Source: Megalobrama amblycephala
Lineage: Eukaryota; Chordata; Actinopteri; Cypriniformes; Xenocyprididae
Reading direction: 5' to 3'
NCBI RefSeq assembly: GCF_018812025.1
Contig: NC_063049.1
Span: forward strand, 36,585,447 to 36,649,446
DNA: 64,000 bases
The translations under genes and the position numbers were made by a program. The notes under the pieces are model-generated. The model saw nothing but the letters and a program-made list of their open reading frames with translations. It was not told the origin of the DNA and searched no databases. This document shows, piece by piece, positions 39,173 through 51,545 of the stretch; position 1 is the stretch's first letter; every line of letters begins with the position of its first letter.

Positions 39173-39367
39173 TCTGTGTGAGCGCTTGGTGAAGAGCGTT
39201 TTTGAAGAGTTGATCTTTGAAGCCAATCACAGACATATTCGATGAGCGTTAACACAGTGGCCAATCAGAGGTGTTTACGAATCCGCTCAACAGCGCTCAA
39301 AGCATCACATTTTTAAAAATGCAGTACCAACTTGGTACCGAAGTCGGTATTTTTGACAACTCTATTT

Positions 39368-40268
39368 GGTGGTAAAGCATTACAAGTGACGTGTGTTACG
39401 TAATCAGATTAATTTTTTCCAAGTAACTAGTAAAGTAATGCATTACTTTTAAATTTACAAAATATCTGAGTTACTTTTTCAAATAAGTAACTCAAGTTAC
39501 TTTGTTTTCCCATTTATTGACTGACAGCTCTCCTGTCCCCATTTTGAGAGAAACTGTAAGTGCAGAGGCGTTGTGTGCACTGTGTGAACATGATGGCTAT
39601 TGTAGTTCTACCAGAAAGACTTGGTAGGCAAGATAACGTAACAATGATATTTATTAACAATCAGCAATCAAAATATTGTAAGATAAAGTTCTTTGGCATA
39701 GGCCCCGTCCATAGCTCAAATCCTAAAGGGTTGCGGACTTAAGAAGAAGGCAGGGGCTTAGTCGACCCCCTGGGAGGTATGGACAGGGACCATCCTGGTG
39801 GTGGTGGGGAGGATGGAGGTGAAGGTTGGCGTCAGCATCTGCGAACTCAGACATGTGTAAGTACTGATCTTGTGTAAGATAATGTTTGGTTAGATCTAAA
39901 CTAATAGGTGACGTATAACATTGAGTCTTCCTGGCAGAACTTATGCTAGAGCTTTCATTTCTAGACTAAATGTGAGCAGGCATTTACTCATCACGCTTGC
40001 ACAAAATCTTTTGCATTTCCTTTAGCCTGAGGCTTATTCATTTCACTTTTGGTGTAAAAGGGCCTTAACATTTGCCAGAAATAGAATTTTGTTTGTATTA
40101 AAACCAAAGCAAGCCTCTGCAGCCCAGGTGAAAAAAAGTAATGCAAAAGTAATGTAATGAATTGCTTTACATAAAAGTAACTAAGTAATGCAATTAGTTA
40201 ATTTTATAGGGAGCAACACAATATTGTAACGCTTTACTTTTAAAAGTAACTTTACCAAACACTGCACA
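39368..40268. mobile_element. AAAAGTAAC-type DNA element, copy 1
   Basis: The right end is ACGCTTTACTTTTAAAAGTAACTTTACCAAACACTG. The left part (AAGTAACTAGTAAAGTAATGC) is an inverted, decayed match. The interior block CACTTTTGGTGTAAAAG and CAGCCCAGGTG recurs inverted at 62340-62460. Confidence 0.6.
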
Positions 40269-40883
40269 TCATAATCATCATATAAAAGCTAGGTCAACCT
40301 CTCAGTCTCCCAAATCATTAAAAGCCTCTCACTGTGACAATACACTCTCCATTCATAAAACCTTTAAAGGTTTACAGTAAAAAAAAAAAAAAAAAAAGAT
40401 AATACAATACACTTGAAATAATGGTTTTAGTCACAGAGATTTGATTAATAGTGGTTGATAATATTGATAATCTGTTAATCAATTAATGAATTATTATTAT
40501 TATTATTTTATTTTGAAAGTGTCACTATTTGATATTGAATGAGAGAATCACCTCTCAATGTCTGAAGGTCATTATATTACTTGTGCTAGTTATAATAAGC
40601 TTTCTCTGCAATCATTTAATGTCACAGTATACCTGTGGGCAACTTGGGTTACATCTCATTATGCAATGCACTGACATTTACAAAAGAAGTTTGAGAACAG
40701 AGACTGGAATGTTTTTAGTTTGGTAAAAATGGTAAAGTGACTGGAAGGAAGTTTAAATAACTTGCTGAATCACTGTCAAACATTATTTTGAGGCAGATGC
40801 AAACATTTGTATTGCAATTTATTTGGCAGGTTATTCTTAGAAAATATAAAAATTTATATTTGACCTTTCGTACTGTTATGAAG

Positions 40884-41090
40884 AAATAGTTCACCCAATA
40901 ATAAAAATACAATAATTTCTGTTGTCATTTATTCACCGTGGAAAGTCAAAGGTGACCAGAGCTTGTCACGCTCCTAAAAGCACCCTTAATTTCCAAAATA
41001 ATTAAACTAGATCTCATTCAAAATGTCACTTCAACAACATGAAGATGAATAAATGATGACAGAATTTTGATTTTTGAATAATCTGCAGTA
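40884..41090. mobile_element. Decayed AGGGTTAGTTCACCC-family copy
   Basis: TAGTTCACCCAATAATAAAA and TGTCATTTATTCACC at the left; GATGACAGAATTTTGATTTT at the right. Ends are eroded. Confidence 0.55.
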
Positions 41091-41099
41091 TGAATTTTA

Positions 41100-42735
41100 C
41101 ATACTGTATGATAAACCTTCTTGATTTTGTCTTTGTCAATATTACATCCCTTTCTAAAGATAATCAGCAGAACCTTAATCCACTGACAAAAGAGGGCCTG
41201 TGAAAATAGTGTGAGAAGTGACTATCTCTGACGTGTTGTCTCTGTTAATGCAAAATAGTACAGCTAACAGTTTCATGGTGCCATGCAGTCAGACTCAACA
41301 ACAGCTCAGTACACTGAGATAAAGGATAGAGTGTCAGATCAAGTTATCCACTTATCCATCTTAAGGAAAACAAACTGCTTCAGGTCACCTTGAGCAATGG
41401 TTTGCCCAAAGCAAAGAATTGCTTTTCCATTTGGCCCTCGGATACACTTAGGGTTCTGTGATTTCCTAAAGTAAAATATGAAAAACAGAGTTAACTGATT
41501 AATATGTATTTGGGTCTGGTGTTCATGTTATGTAAAAAGCCTGTAGGGTTTAATTCATTGCCAATTATCCTATACAGGAAGTTGAGAACAAAGGCTTGCT
41601 GCCATAATAGTGATTCTAGCATAAAAATTCTTAATCACTGATAAATCTGAGATGATGGCTTGAAGACACATATTGGAGGAGAGACTTATCACATTGGGCA
41701 GAACTTAACCAGTGCTATAGACCAGTTAAAGTATTTTAATTTTTTTGCAGTTAATAAAGAGACATAATTATAGGCTATTGTAGTTTAAAACCAAGCCATA
41801 TTTCTGTTATGTTAATGTTTTTACATCTGCTTTTATGCTGAATAACTGTATAATAATCAGAATTAGAAATTATGTTTGTTAAACAGTTTTCAAATACATT
41901 TTGCTTAAGTGTACACACAAGACTTGTTTTTTTTTGCATGCATTTGCTGTTCATATGGCTGTTTTTAATGTATTCATATTTGTTTATAACAGATATACTG
42001 TAGATTTAGCCTCGTTTTCACATTGTTAAATAAACAATAATTACTCTTTAGAGACTGTAGAGACCTCAAGAAAGTCTGCATGTGCTTTACACATTATTTG
42101 TGAAGACTCAAATATTGCAGACACAAGTATTAATCTATCAAGGATAGAGGCCATAAAAAGAAAGATCAAGGCAATTGTGCCCCATAGTAAAGGCTCAATA
42201 TGAGTGTAACCAACTTTTATTGTTCAGTTGTACACAATATTGAAGGATACTGTTTAAACATTTTATGTAACATGTATTTATGTATTATATCTTTTATCTC
42301 TAAATACCATAAGTCAACTGCCTGTATCATTTCACATATTATTCTAAATCGGAATTGTCCAAGTTACATTTGAAAATGTGACTGATGATGTGGAAAACTG
42401 CCAGAAACCTTTAGCCTGTCACTTTAAGCCTAATTCTTTCCACTGAATAAAGATTGTTCTTGTGAAATTTACTGGTAGAGCAAAAGTCAAGTCAGGATAT
42501 GTGTGGGTTTGTAATTACCGCAACACTATAGTAAACAGAGATACTACACTATAGATAACAAAGGGGAAAAAAACAAAACAAATGATGGACCATGGTGTTT
42601 CCATAATGATAACATATTAAATACTGCAGAGTGGAATGAATGATGGCCCAGTTAGGGAATAATGTAAGTTGCAAAGTATTCTGACTAATGTATTAATGTA
42701 TTAGCCCTTTTAGTCATTTGGTAGAGCACACTTTC
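41100..42735. other. Intergenic stretch with no recognised feature
   Basis: No repeat family, convincing ORF or hairpin was recognised in this 1.6 kb. Confidence 0.5.
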
Positions 42736-42748
42736 AGTTAAAGCTACG

Positions 42749-43517
42749 GAGCCCTATTTTAACGATCTAAACGCAAAGTGTAAAGCGCACGGCGCAGGTG
42801 CACTCAGGGCGTGTCCAAATCCACTTTTGCTATTTTAACGACGGAAAAACAGTCCGTGCGCCGGGGCGCATTTTTGAAATGGGTTGTCCCTATTCTCTTA
42901 ATGAGTAATGGGCGTAACGTTCAATAAACCAATCAGAGTGTCATCTCCCATTCCCTTTAAGAGCGAGATGCGCTCGCGCCATGGCGGATTGCTATTTACA
43001 TGGCGGAATTTGTTGGTGTAAAAGCTGAACGCTTTTCAAGCGAAGAAACTGATCTGCTCGTGCGTGAAGTTAAACGTTTAGTTAGAAGTTAAACGAAGTT
43101 ACATTTTTATATTTATGTAGCCTACACAATAATATTCTTTTACGCTGTAATCCTTTTGTTTTTAATATTTGGCATGTTTGTGTGATGCGCATCCCTGTGT
43201 GTAATAAGCAAAGTCAACGCGCACTGTGGACGCGCCCAGAGGCGCAGTTTCTACCAACGCGCTCTAACAAAAAAATATTGCGCCATTGACTTTAGACTTT
43301 AGACCAGGTTTGAGATGGTCTATGGCGCAGTCTATTTTCAGCTCCTTAAAATAGCAATGCGCCGGCAATGCGCCTGAACACACCTCTTTTTTAGACCAGC
43401 ACACCCGTGGGCGCACTAACTGGTGCAAATGCATTTACTAATTTAAGGACGTGGCGCTAGCAAACACACTTGCGCTGTGCCTTGCGTCGCATTGCGCTGG
43501 GTGTATTATAGGGCCCA
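42749..43517. mobile_element. Harbinger-like element
   Basis: Termini GAGCCCTATTTTAAC and TGTATTATAGGGCCC are inverted. The ends are rich in GCGC/GCGCA blocks (GGCGCAGGTGCACTC; GCAATGCGCCTG), as in the widespread fish Harbinger MITEs. A short Myb-like leader ORF lies inside at 43000-43092; no transposase remains. Confidence 0.7.
43000..43092 (+). pseudogene. Truncated Myb/SANT-like leader of a Harbinger element
   Basis: ATG at 43000 opens 30 codons: MAEFVGVKAERFSSEETDLL continuing as VREVKRLVRS, then TAA. The ERFSSEETDLLVREV core resembles the first helix of the Myb/SANT-like DNA-binding protein encoded by Harbinger transposons and related host genes. Only the first helix is present, so it is a fragment. 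The start lies after a CpG-rich stretch typical of the element's own promoter end. Confidence 0.55.
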
Positions 43518-43908
43518 CAATATGTAAATTTTTCACAGCTAGAGGCGTAGCTTGATGACGGCGAGTTTGAGTGCGGAATCTTGGGAGATGTAGTCTTCAC
43601 CTCACAGTCGGTGGAAAAGAATTGGGATGGAACTCGGGCAGAAATCATATTCATGGATGAGATTATTAATGTTACTGTAGTGTGAAGCTGAAGGGGAGCT
43701 GAAGGAGGCCGCTGGAGCGTTTGCTAAAAAGAGACGAACGCGACACAAGCCTCGTGAGCAGTGGAGCTCTTATTTATCTTACACAGCATTGTTTATCATA
43801 TTAGATACATTTGAGAGTGTTGAAAATGATGTTATGACGTTACTCTGTGCATTCGCTCTGCGGCTGCTTGTGAGATACTTGTTTCACAGTGCAGTAAGAT
43901 AGATCGGA

Positions 43909-44575
43909 ACCCGGAAGTTAGCGGCGCACGGGTTCCCTCGATTGAAAGCCTATGCATTTTTCCCATAGACTTTTGGAAAATCGCAGATAATAAGCTCTGT
44001 GTTTAACAAAGGGTTATGACACTTACACGTTTTGTCTATCAAGATAATCTTTACAAGTTAACACAACATTTATAGATTTTGAAGCCTAAATAAAGTCGTC
44101 AGATATAAAAGGCTAACAGTAGGCTATAAACGGACTACAGCACACCATGGTCGCGGATCAACGTCGTCACCACCAAGCTTCCTCAAACTTTATTTAGAAA
44201 ACAACTTTATTTAAAAACATGCTCGCTGATTATGATCTGTGCTGTTATGAATACTTATCCACTTTTTCATGAGAAATGCTGTCCAAATGTCCCGTTTTTA
44301 ATGATGACGTCTAAAGTTCCCACCAAAGGAAGTAGTCCCTTTTAGCAATTTGTTAGCAACTGCTAATTTTAAGACACAGTAAAAGTTTAAAAAATCAAAA
44401 GTGGGTTATAACTGGTGTGTTTTATGTCATAGATCAAAACGTGAAAATATTTAGAGGCTTTGTTAACCACAGACCTTATTTCAGGCGATTTAGCAAAAAC
44501 CCATTAAAAAAACCCATAGACTTTACGGCGTTGGAACCGGAAGTCCTAAAATGCTAACTCGCTTCCGGGTTTTGC
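43909..44575. mobile_element. Probable MITE with CCGGAAG-bearing ends
   Basis: The left end reads CGGAACCCGGAAGTTAGCGG. The right end, read inverted, gives AACCCGGAAGCGAGTTAGC. A CCCATAGACTTT block also occurs in both halves. Another GGAACCGGAAGTCC lies just inside the right end. Confidence 0.55.
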
Positions 44576-44689
44576 CTACAAAAATGCGTCGTCCCTGAGG
44601 CACTCTATATTCAATTCGGATAGGTCAATCGCGTCACACAGTGGTCTGATATATGCTAAAGGCAAACATTTCGATTCCTCTCGCGTCTT

Positions 44690-45183
44690 TGCGTTCTGAA
44701 ATTTGCAGAGAACAAGTGTCTTATCTAGTGAAACGATCAGTCACTTTCTAAAAACACTAATTTATATACTTTATAAACGCTTTGTAAACACTTGCTCGGT
44801 ACTTCCGCCTACGTCACGCATGACCTTTCCAACATGATTACGTAATGCGTGGTGCATCACAGAGTGCAAGATGAGCATTTGTGGTTAAAAAGTATAATTT
44901 TTTTTTTTTTTTTTTTAAATTACCGATCGTTTAACTAGATAAGACCCTTATTCCTTGTCTGGGATCGTGTAGAGCTGCATTTAAACTGCAATTTGTACCA
45001 ATTTGTACCTTCAGCCTGTTGGTAGCCGTTTAAGTCCACTATATGGAGAAAAATCCTGGAATGTTTTCCTCAAAAACCTTCATTTCTTTTCAACTGTAAA
45101 AAGAAAGACAAGAACATATTGGATGATGTGGGGTGAGTAAATTATCAGGAAATTTTAATTCTGATGTGAACTAATCCTTTAAT
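44690..45183. mobile_element. AGGATTAGTTCAC family, partial copy
   Basis: Shares with 4716-5541 the blocks GATAAGACCCTTATTCCTTG, GTCCACTATATGGAGAAAAATCC and GGGTGAGTAAATTATCAGGA, ending GTGAACTAATCCTTTAA. The left end is replaced or lost. Confidence 0.65.
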
Positions 45184-46865
45184 AGTAACAATCACAGTAG
45201 TGTGTCTGGGTGTTTGGCAGAAAGTATGGTGATTATCTACTGGCCCAGATAAAAAAGGCCCCAAGTCTCTCTATATTTTGGTCTATGGCTCAGGTAAATC
45301 CTTTAATATACTGTAAGTCTATGAAGTTTTGTCCTTTCTTATTGTCTGATTAGCCTGATTATGTAGAAAATAATAGCACACCTCTCTTAAATAAGCAAAA
45401 TGAATTGAAGTTTATGTAATTTATGTCCATAGCACAAATTGAGGTTTAATATTTAGATTAAACCTTTGCTGAGTATGAGCAATATTATTAATGATGCTGG
45501 TCTCTGCATCACCACTAATTATGATTTTTATTTACAGATACCACAATTCAATTTGTTTCCCTATGATAAAACCTGAGACTGATATGTTTTGACTGGAAGT
45601 TGATGTATCAAACTAATAATAATTGTCACAGTGCAGTTTAAACTTTATTACACATAATGTTCTTATTCCCATAGATGATCATTAAGTACCGCTCTTATAA
45701 TTACAGGATTAAAATTTAAAGAAAGCAAATAAATCATGAGGCAAAACAAACAACAATTCCAGAATATGATTGCAAAGACCAGCTGGAGTTTGGACCTCAT
45801 GAAGGATGAGATCAAATAAACACTAACTCGGGCCAAATACAATAAATGGCACATTTAAATCCAGTTTTTTTTCTTACTTGAAAACAAATATTGAAACTAG
45901 CCATGACACTGAAGCTGCTCTTTTTAAACAAACAGATAAGAATCATATTAAGTTGCACATTTTATTAAGTATATAGCGTTATTAATATTCAAGTCCACAC
46001 AGACACATTAAACTTGAAATCTTTATTTCTTTGTTTAAATACAAAGTTATTATAAGTGCTCAAATAATTAAATAGTAAAATCATCCACAAGAAGGCAAAA
46101 TGTGTGGATGTATATGTTCATAATATTTCTTGACAGGTTTATATTACATTTTCTGGGGGTGCCCTAGTTTAGTTTGGGAACACCCTGGCCTAAATGATAA
46201 TAATGCTATAACTTTTCCTTCCCAGAAAAGCAGGCTGTGTGATTCATCTTTAGTAAGAGTTCTTCTTTCTGAGCACTTTTCCTTTGTTAATCATCCCTCC
46301 TCAAAGAAGTGGGCGTATGGCAGGGATACTCTACAGCCTCTTACGTCTCTACACCTCAGATTCACAGTATCAGATTATGTTAATATCTAATCAGTTTTGC
46401 ATGGATGCAGTAATTAATATGTCTTGATAATGTTTGTTTTTTCATCAAATTCTCTCTGTTAAGCAGACTGCCACCTTGACAGCTCAAAGACTGCATTCCA
46501 CAGAGGACTGGATGATTGCGGTATTTCCCTCCTTAAATTCAGTTACTCATTGAAGTGAGACTCCCATAAGTTATCTAATGAAGCAAATAACTGATTCAGG
46601 GTTGGTTTTGAAGAGGCAGGAGGGAAGAAAAACATAGCAATGAGGCTGGAACCCACAAGACAGTGCTGTCGACTCTCATTTAGATGTCTTACTGGAGACT
46701 GTGCCAAAAGTGCTTTTCTACATTTGCTTGGAATAATCACAGAAAAATCTCAACTTTTGCTTTGAGGAAGAGGAAGCAAAGACAAGGCATGCCTGCCAGG
46801 CCCAACAACAATCTGGAATACTAGTTTAGCAAGTCTAATGAACTTAAGTTTATACAGAGTATGGT

Positions 46866-47292
46866 ACTGCAATTATAATTAACAGATTAAATCACCCAAA
46901 AATGAAAATTCTGTCATTATTTAATCACCCTCATGTTGTTCTGAACCTGTAGGACTTTTTTTTTTTTTCTTTCTGCCGTGGAACTGAAACTCTCTGGTGC
47001 ACTCTTGTGAATTAAATTCCTAGTCATACAATAGCCTAATTTAAATCATTATTCACTCATTATCTCCACCACTAGAGGGCTGTTAACTGCTGGGACTGGT
47101 TCCGAGTTAATGAGTTGAACTCAAGGACCAGATCATGTTCATGTCTAAGTCATCTTCAGATATTACTACTTTTCTTAAAAACACTCATTATCTTTTATTT
47201 TAGTGAATAGCAGTTTCGAACAATATGAGGGTGAGTAAATAGTAAATAAAAATGATGTAATTTTCACCTTTGGATGAACTCTTCCTTTATTA
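46866..47292. mobile_element. Decayed AGGGTTAGTTCACCC-family copy
   Basis: ATCACCCAAAAATGAAAATT, CTGTCATTATTTAATCACCC at the left and AATATGAGGGTGAGTAAAT with GGATGAACTCTTCCTTTA at the right. Confidence 0.6.
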
Positions 47293-47299
47293 TATGCAT

Positions 47300-48000
47300 T
47301 TTCATCAAACAGCCATATGTTTTAGTTTGTTTGCTATGATTTGCTTTTCGGTGTTATTATTTTTCATCATACTAGACAGTTTAGAATGAGTGCATTTAGG
47401 CTATGATCCATTTTAGCATTCACAGCAAGCTCATCAAGTTCAAGTATGTTTTTCTGCTTGTGAATTAGAGTGCTCATTGACATGACACATAAACAAAAAG
47501 CCCATTAACACGTTTTAACTGAAACTCTTTATCGTACAGATTAGCATTTTTCCCATAAACCACACATCCCATTCTGCCAGTAGATGTACTGGGCCTTTAA
47601 GGGAAAGTCCAGAAAGGGTCATAGACTCCTGACTGAAAAGTCCATGCCGGGAAGCGGTGCCAGTAGGCCAGAACAAAACTATCCTTGTGAGTTAAAAGAA
47701 ACTATGCCAAAAGTATTGCAAAGATTTCCCTTGAACAAATTTACTGTTTCTATGACACTGCTATCTCTTATTTCAGTTGTTGGAGAAAAGCCCAAGATTC
47801 CGTAGGTTAAGCAATCCAGTGTTCTGGAACATTCAGTTCAAGCCTTCATTATCTGCAAAAAACAACTGTCAAACTCTGGACAGAGATAGATGTAAAGTGA
47901 GAGGTGAGACAGCCTATAGGAGTGGACAGTAGATCAATATGTATTATTTTGATCAAAAAATTATTTTCTAATGGACAATAATAGTATCAAACCTGATACC
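47300..48000. other. No recognisable feature
   Basis: A 73-codon open frame (47584-47805) is present but has no splice support or family resemblance. Confidence 0.5.
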
Positions 48001-48006
48001 TCATCA

Positions 48007-48085
<79 letters not shown>
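48007..48085. repeat. (GT)n(AT)n compound microsatellite
   Basis: About nine GT units followed by about 30 AT units. Open frames through it are artefacts. Confidence 0.95.
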
Positions 48086-48086
<1 letters not shown>

Positions 48087-48088
<2 letters not shown>

Positions 48089-49035
48089 TTTCTTATACAA
48101 CAGTTATTTATGGTTCTCGAATCTGATTGGCTGAGAGCCGTGCGATATTCTAGTGATAACAGCACTCTTACCTTTTCACCATTTGCTCTGCTTGAAGTGA
48201 CTGTCATGGCAGCCGATGGTAGTACTATGTGACTCATTTCATAGCGCCTATTTTACAATTTGTTTAGATGTTTTCAGAGATGCGAGCTCCAGGCCATTAC
48301 CGGCCATTCAGTGCTCGTGTACCCGCCGAGAACAGCTTAATCTCAGCCAGTGCTTTGGAAATTTGCTGCTGTCTCTTATAGTGGTTAAACATGAGATATA
48401 ATTCATTTTGGGTACATAAAACAGGCAATCTTTGGTCTTATTAATCTATTTCTTGTTTCTGAGCAAATCGAATTGTTACATTTAATAATTTAATATTAAG
48501 GCTATATATGAAGACTTGCAAAAGCCTCTAAGTGCCATCTGAAATTTTCTTCTAAAATGAGCATTTTTAACAAGCTCATATGTTTAGGTTCAGCAATTTC
48601 ACTTTAATGGCAATTAATAGGTCATTTTCATTGACATTAAAGTGAAATAACTGAACATAAACTTATGAGCTTGATAAAAATGCTCATTTTAGAAGACAAT
48701 TTCAGATGGCACTTAGAGGCTTTTGCATCTGAAGTCTTCATATTATGACTTACATCCTGTAGAGCACTGTTTTTGTAAATTTGACTGAATTGTACAATTG
48801 TTTATTTCCTGTTGTCATTTATAATGGCTATTGTTAATTTAAATATTGTTCTATAAATATTATTTTATTAAAAAAAAAGTTGTTATATTTGGTATTAAGA
48901 AAGGGTCCATTAGTGTGTAATATGGATTGAGTGAAAGTTACATTAATACGCCATTAGATGGTGGCAAATGAGTGAATGAGTCAGTCACGAGAGAAATTGA
49001 AAGGGACTTTTGTAAAAAAAAAAAAAAGGTTGTTT
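48087..49035. mobile_element. ACAACAGTTATTTATGGTTC element
   Basis: Starts TACAACAGTTATTTATGG then CTCGAATCTGATTGGCTGAG, a common fish MITE start. A GTTGTTTTAGCGCTG end lies near 49028. It encloses a palindrome at 48505-48743 whose arms contain GCAAAAGCCTCTAAGTGCCA facing its complement. Confidence 0.6.
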
Positions 49036-49199
49036 TAGCGCTGTTATGGAAAATTCCCTTAACTGTAAAAAGGACAAATACAAAGATAGCTTTCCTCAGC
49101 GGACATTAAACAGATTTTTATAATGGATAGAATATCATGGACATCGACCTGAAGAATGAATGTTATATAAGACACAGGTAATGCTCGCTCAAGCAATTT

Positions 49200-49202
<3 letters not shown>

Positions 49203-49250
<48 letters not shown>
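49203..49250. repeat. (CT)n microsatellite
   Basis: 24 uninterrupted CT units. Confidence 0.95.
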
Positions 49251-49253
<3 letters not shown>

Positions 49254-49278
49254 AATACTGTACAAAATACAATGAGTT

Positions 49279-50248
49279 TTAAAAGTGCCCTAGATTCAAA
49301 AATTGAATTTACCTCGGCATAGTTAAATAACAAGAGTTCAGTACATGGAAAAGACATACAGTGAGTCTCAAACCCCCTTGTTTCCTCCTTCTTATATAAA
49401 TCTCATTTGTTTAAACGACCTCCGAAGAACAGGCGAATCTCAATATAACACAGACTGTTACGTAACAGTCGGGGTGTACGCCCCAATATTTGCATAATGC
49501 CAGCCCATGTTCCCAACATTATGAAAGGGATTACACAAGGGCATCCAGTTAACGTCTGGATCTGCACACAGCCGAATCATCAGACTAGGTAAGCAAGAAC
49601 AACAGCGAAAAATGGCAGATGGAGCAATAATAACTGACATAATCCATGATAGCATGATATTTTTACTGATATTTGTAAATTGTCTTTCTAAATGTTTCGT
49701 TAGCATGTTCCGTTAAATGAGGTTAAAGTTACCATCGTTTCTTACTGTATTCATGGAGACAAGAGAGCCGTCGCTATTTTCATTTTTTAAACACTTGCAG
49801 TCTGTATAATTCATAAACACAACTTCATTCTTTATAAATCTCTCCAACAGTGTAGCATTAGCTGTTAGCCACGGAGGACAGCCTCAAATTCACTCAGAAT
49901 AAAACTTTAACATCCAAATAAATACTTTACTCACATAATTCGAAGCATGCATACAGCATGCATGACGAACATCTTGTAAAGATCCATTTGAGGGTTATAT
50001 TAGCTGTGTGAACTTTGTAAATGCGCTGTAATATAGTCGACAGCTCATGTGGCAGGGAGCATGTGATTTAAGGGGGCGGCGCCGAGTGTAAATCAGTGTA
50101 TAGTTAATGATGCCCCAAAATAGGCAGTTAAAAAAATTAATAAAAAAAAATCTATGGGGTATTTTGAGCTGAAACTTCACAGACACATTCAGGAGACACC
50201 TTAGACTTATATTACATCTTGTGAAAAAGCATTCTTGGGCACCTTTAA
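49279..50248. mobile_element. AGGTGCCCTAGA-family element, copy 2
   Basis: TTAA-AAGTGCCCTAGATTC at the left and GGGCACCT-TTAA at the right; interior blocks match copy 3 in the same orientation and copy 1 inverted. Confidence 0.8.
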
Positions 50249-50366
50249 TGGAGGGACTCAAAATTCCTTCGTTACTAGTTCTACAGTGACGTTTTAGAAC
50301 TTGAGATTTGAATCAGTGGCTGAAGGAAGTAGTTCTGCATAAAAAGAGGGTGTTAAAGACACCCCG

Positions 50367-50512
50367 TTGTTATTTCTTATTTATTTACAAACTTGTGCCA
50401 TCGAACTGTTGTATAAACGCAATTTCACACTTGTAGCAGTGTGGCTATATGTGATATTGCATTTATACAACAGTTCGATGGCATGAGTGTGTAAATAAAT
50501 AAGAAACAACTG
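50367..50512. repeat. Inverted repeat around a Tc1-like fragment
   Basis: CCATCGAACTGTTGTATAAA faces TTTATACAACAGTTCGATGG, extended by TTATTTCTTATTTATTTACA and its complement. Confidence 0.75.
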
Positions 50513-50539
50513 AAATCTGAAGTGCAGAACTACTTCAAT

Positions 50540-50660
50540 CAGAGTGCCTGTGATGACCCCTGTCCACCATCAAAAGCACCTACAATGGGTACGTGAGCGT
50601 CATAACTGGACCTTGAAGCAGTGGAAGAAGGTCGCCTGGTCTGATGAGTATCTGTCAGAA
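50540..50660 (+). pseudogene. Tc1-like transposase fragment
   Basis: Bases 50577-50648 encode HLQWVRERHNWTLKQWKKVAWSDE, broken upstream by a frameshift (PVHHQK in another frame). WKKVAWSDE is the first catalytic Asp region of Tc1-family transposases. The rest of the gene is missing on both sides. It is a different subfamily from the copy at 37.9 kb (VLWSDES). Confidence 0.75.
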
Positions 50661-51545
50661 CATTTTGAAATTGAAAGTACGACAAAGCTTATGTTTATTG
50701 GCTAATTGAATTACAATTAATTGTCACAAATTTTGAGATCTCAATGTCAAGATAATCTGAATATTGCAAAATATCATCTGATTAATATGCCTAGTTGATA
50801 TATATTGGTGTTTTTTTATTAAAGAATATATATTTTCATTAATGTTAACTGTATATGGGATACACAAAACTATAACCAATATTCAACTACTACTACAACT
50901 GATTTTTGCCTTCTTTGTCCTTTGAAACCGCACCGAGAACAGTTTTCCTTCTTTGTCATAGTATTTGCCCTAAAGGCTTCAGGTAGAGTTCAGCCACAGT
51001 TATAATCACCGGAGAGCAACTTCAGCATCTTATTACTTAGCTGTTTCGAGGCTGTGGACTTATGATGAGTGATCTGGTGTCCTATAACTCAATTAGAGGA
51101 GACACAGTCTAAAGATTTTTTTCTTCAAGAATCATTTTCTAATTCAGTTTATTAATCTGTGTAAAGACATTGTGAGCTGTCAGACTAGAGAATCCTCATT
51201 ATTCAATACACCTGAAGAAACCGACAGGCCCTGTAATGAGATTCTCACTCTGAGCTTTTGCAGTCTCATACCAAACAGCACAGGGTGCCGCTGAGTAACT
51301 GTCTAGAATAAAAGCATGTGAAAGGATCAAGAGAAATGTGATTACTTTGGTTTCACAATTGGCTTGTTGGTGCAATTTCACTTTCACTAATGTTATAGAC
51401 CTGAATTAACAATTTAATGGTATGACCCTCAATGGTCCCTTGTTTTATTGAAATTGGGTCATTTTCAAAATATGGGAACAAATATATCCCTTGATTTTTC
51501 AGTTATGAAAATGTTTTAGAACAGCAAGCTTTGTTCTAAAACATT

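Larger units (their letters stand above)
37303..39364. mobile_element. Palindromic DNA element split by a Tc1 insertion
   Basis: Ends TAGTTGTCAAAAGTACC and GGTATTTTTGACAACTCTA are inverted. The arms share TTGAGCGCTGTTGAGTGGAT and CACCTCTGATTGGCCA in opposite orientation (left 37303-37581, right 39173-39364). The Tc1-like element at 37582-39172 lies between the arms. Confidence 0.75.

Noticed and set aside
47584..47805. A 73-codon open frame starting MYWAFKGKSRKG
   Set aside because: No splice sites in register, no family resemblance and no conserved motif.
48004..48237. Open frames rich in Tyr-Ile on both strands
   Set aside because: They are translations of the (AT)n tract and part of a MITE.
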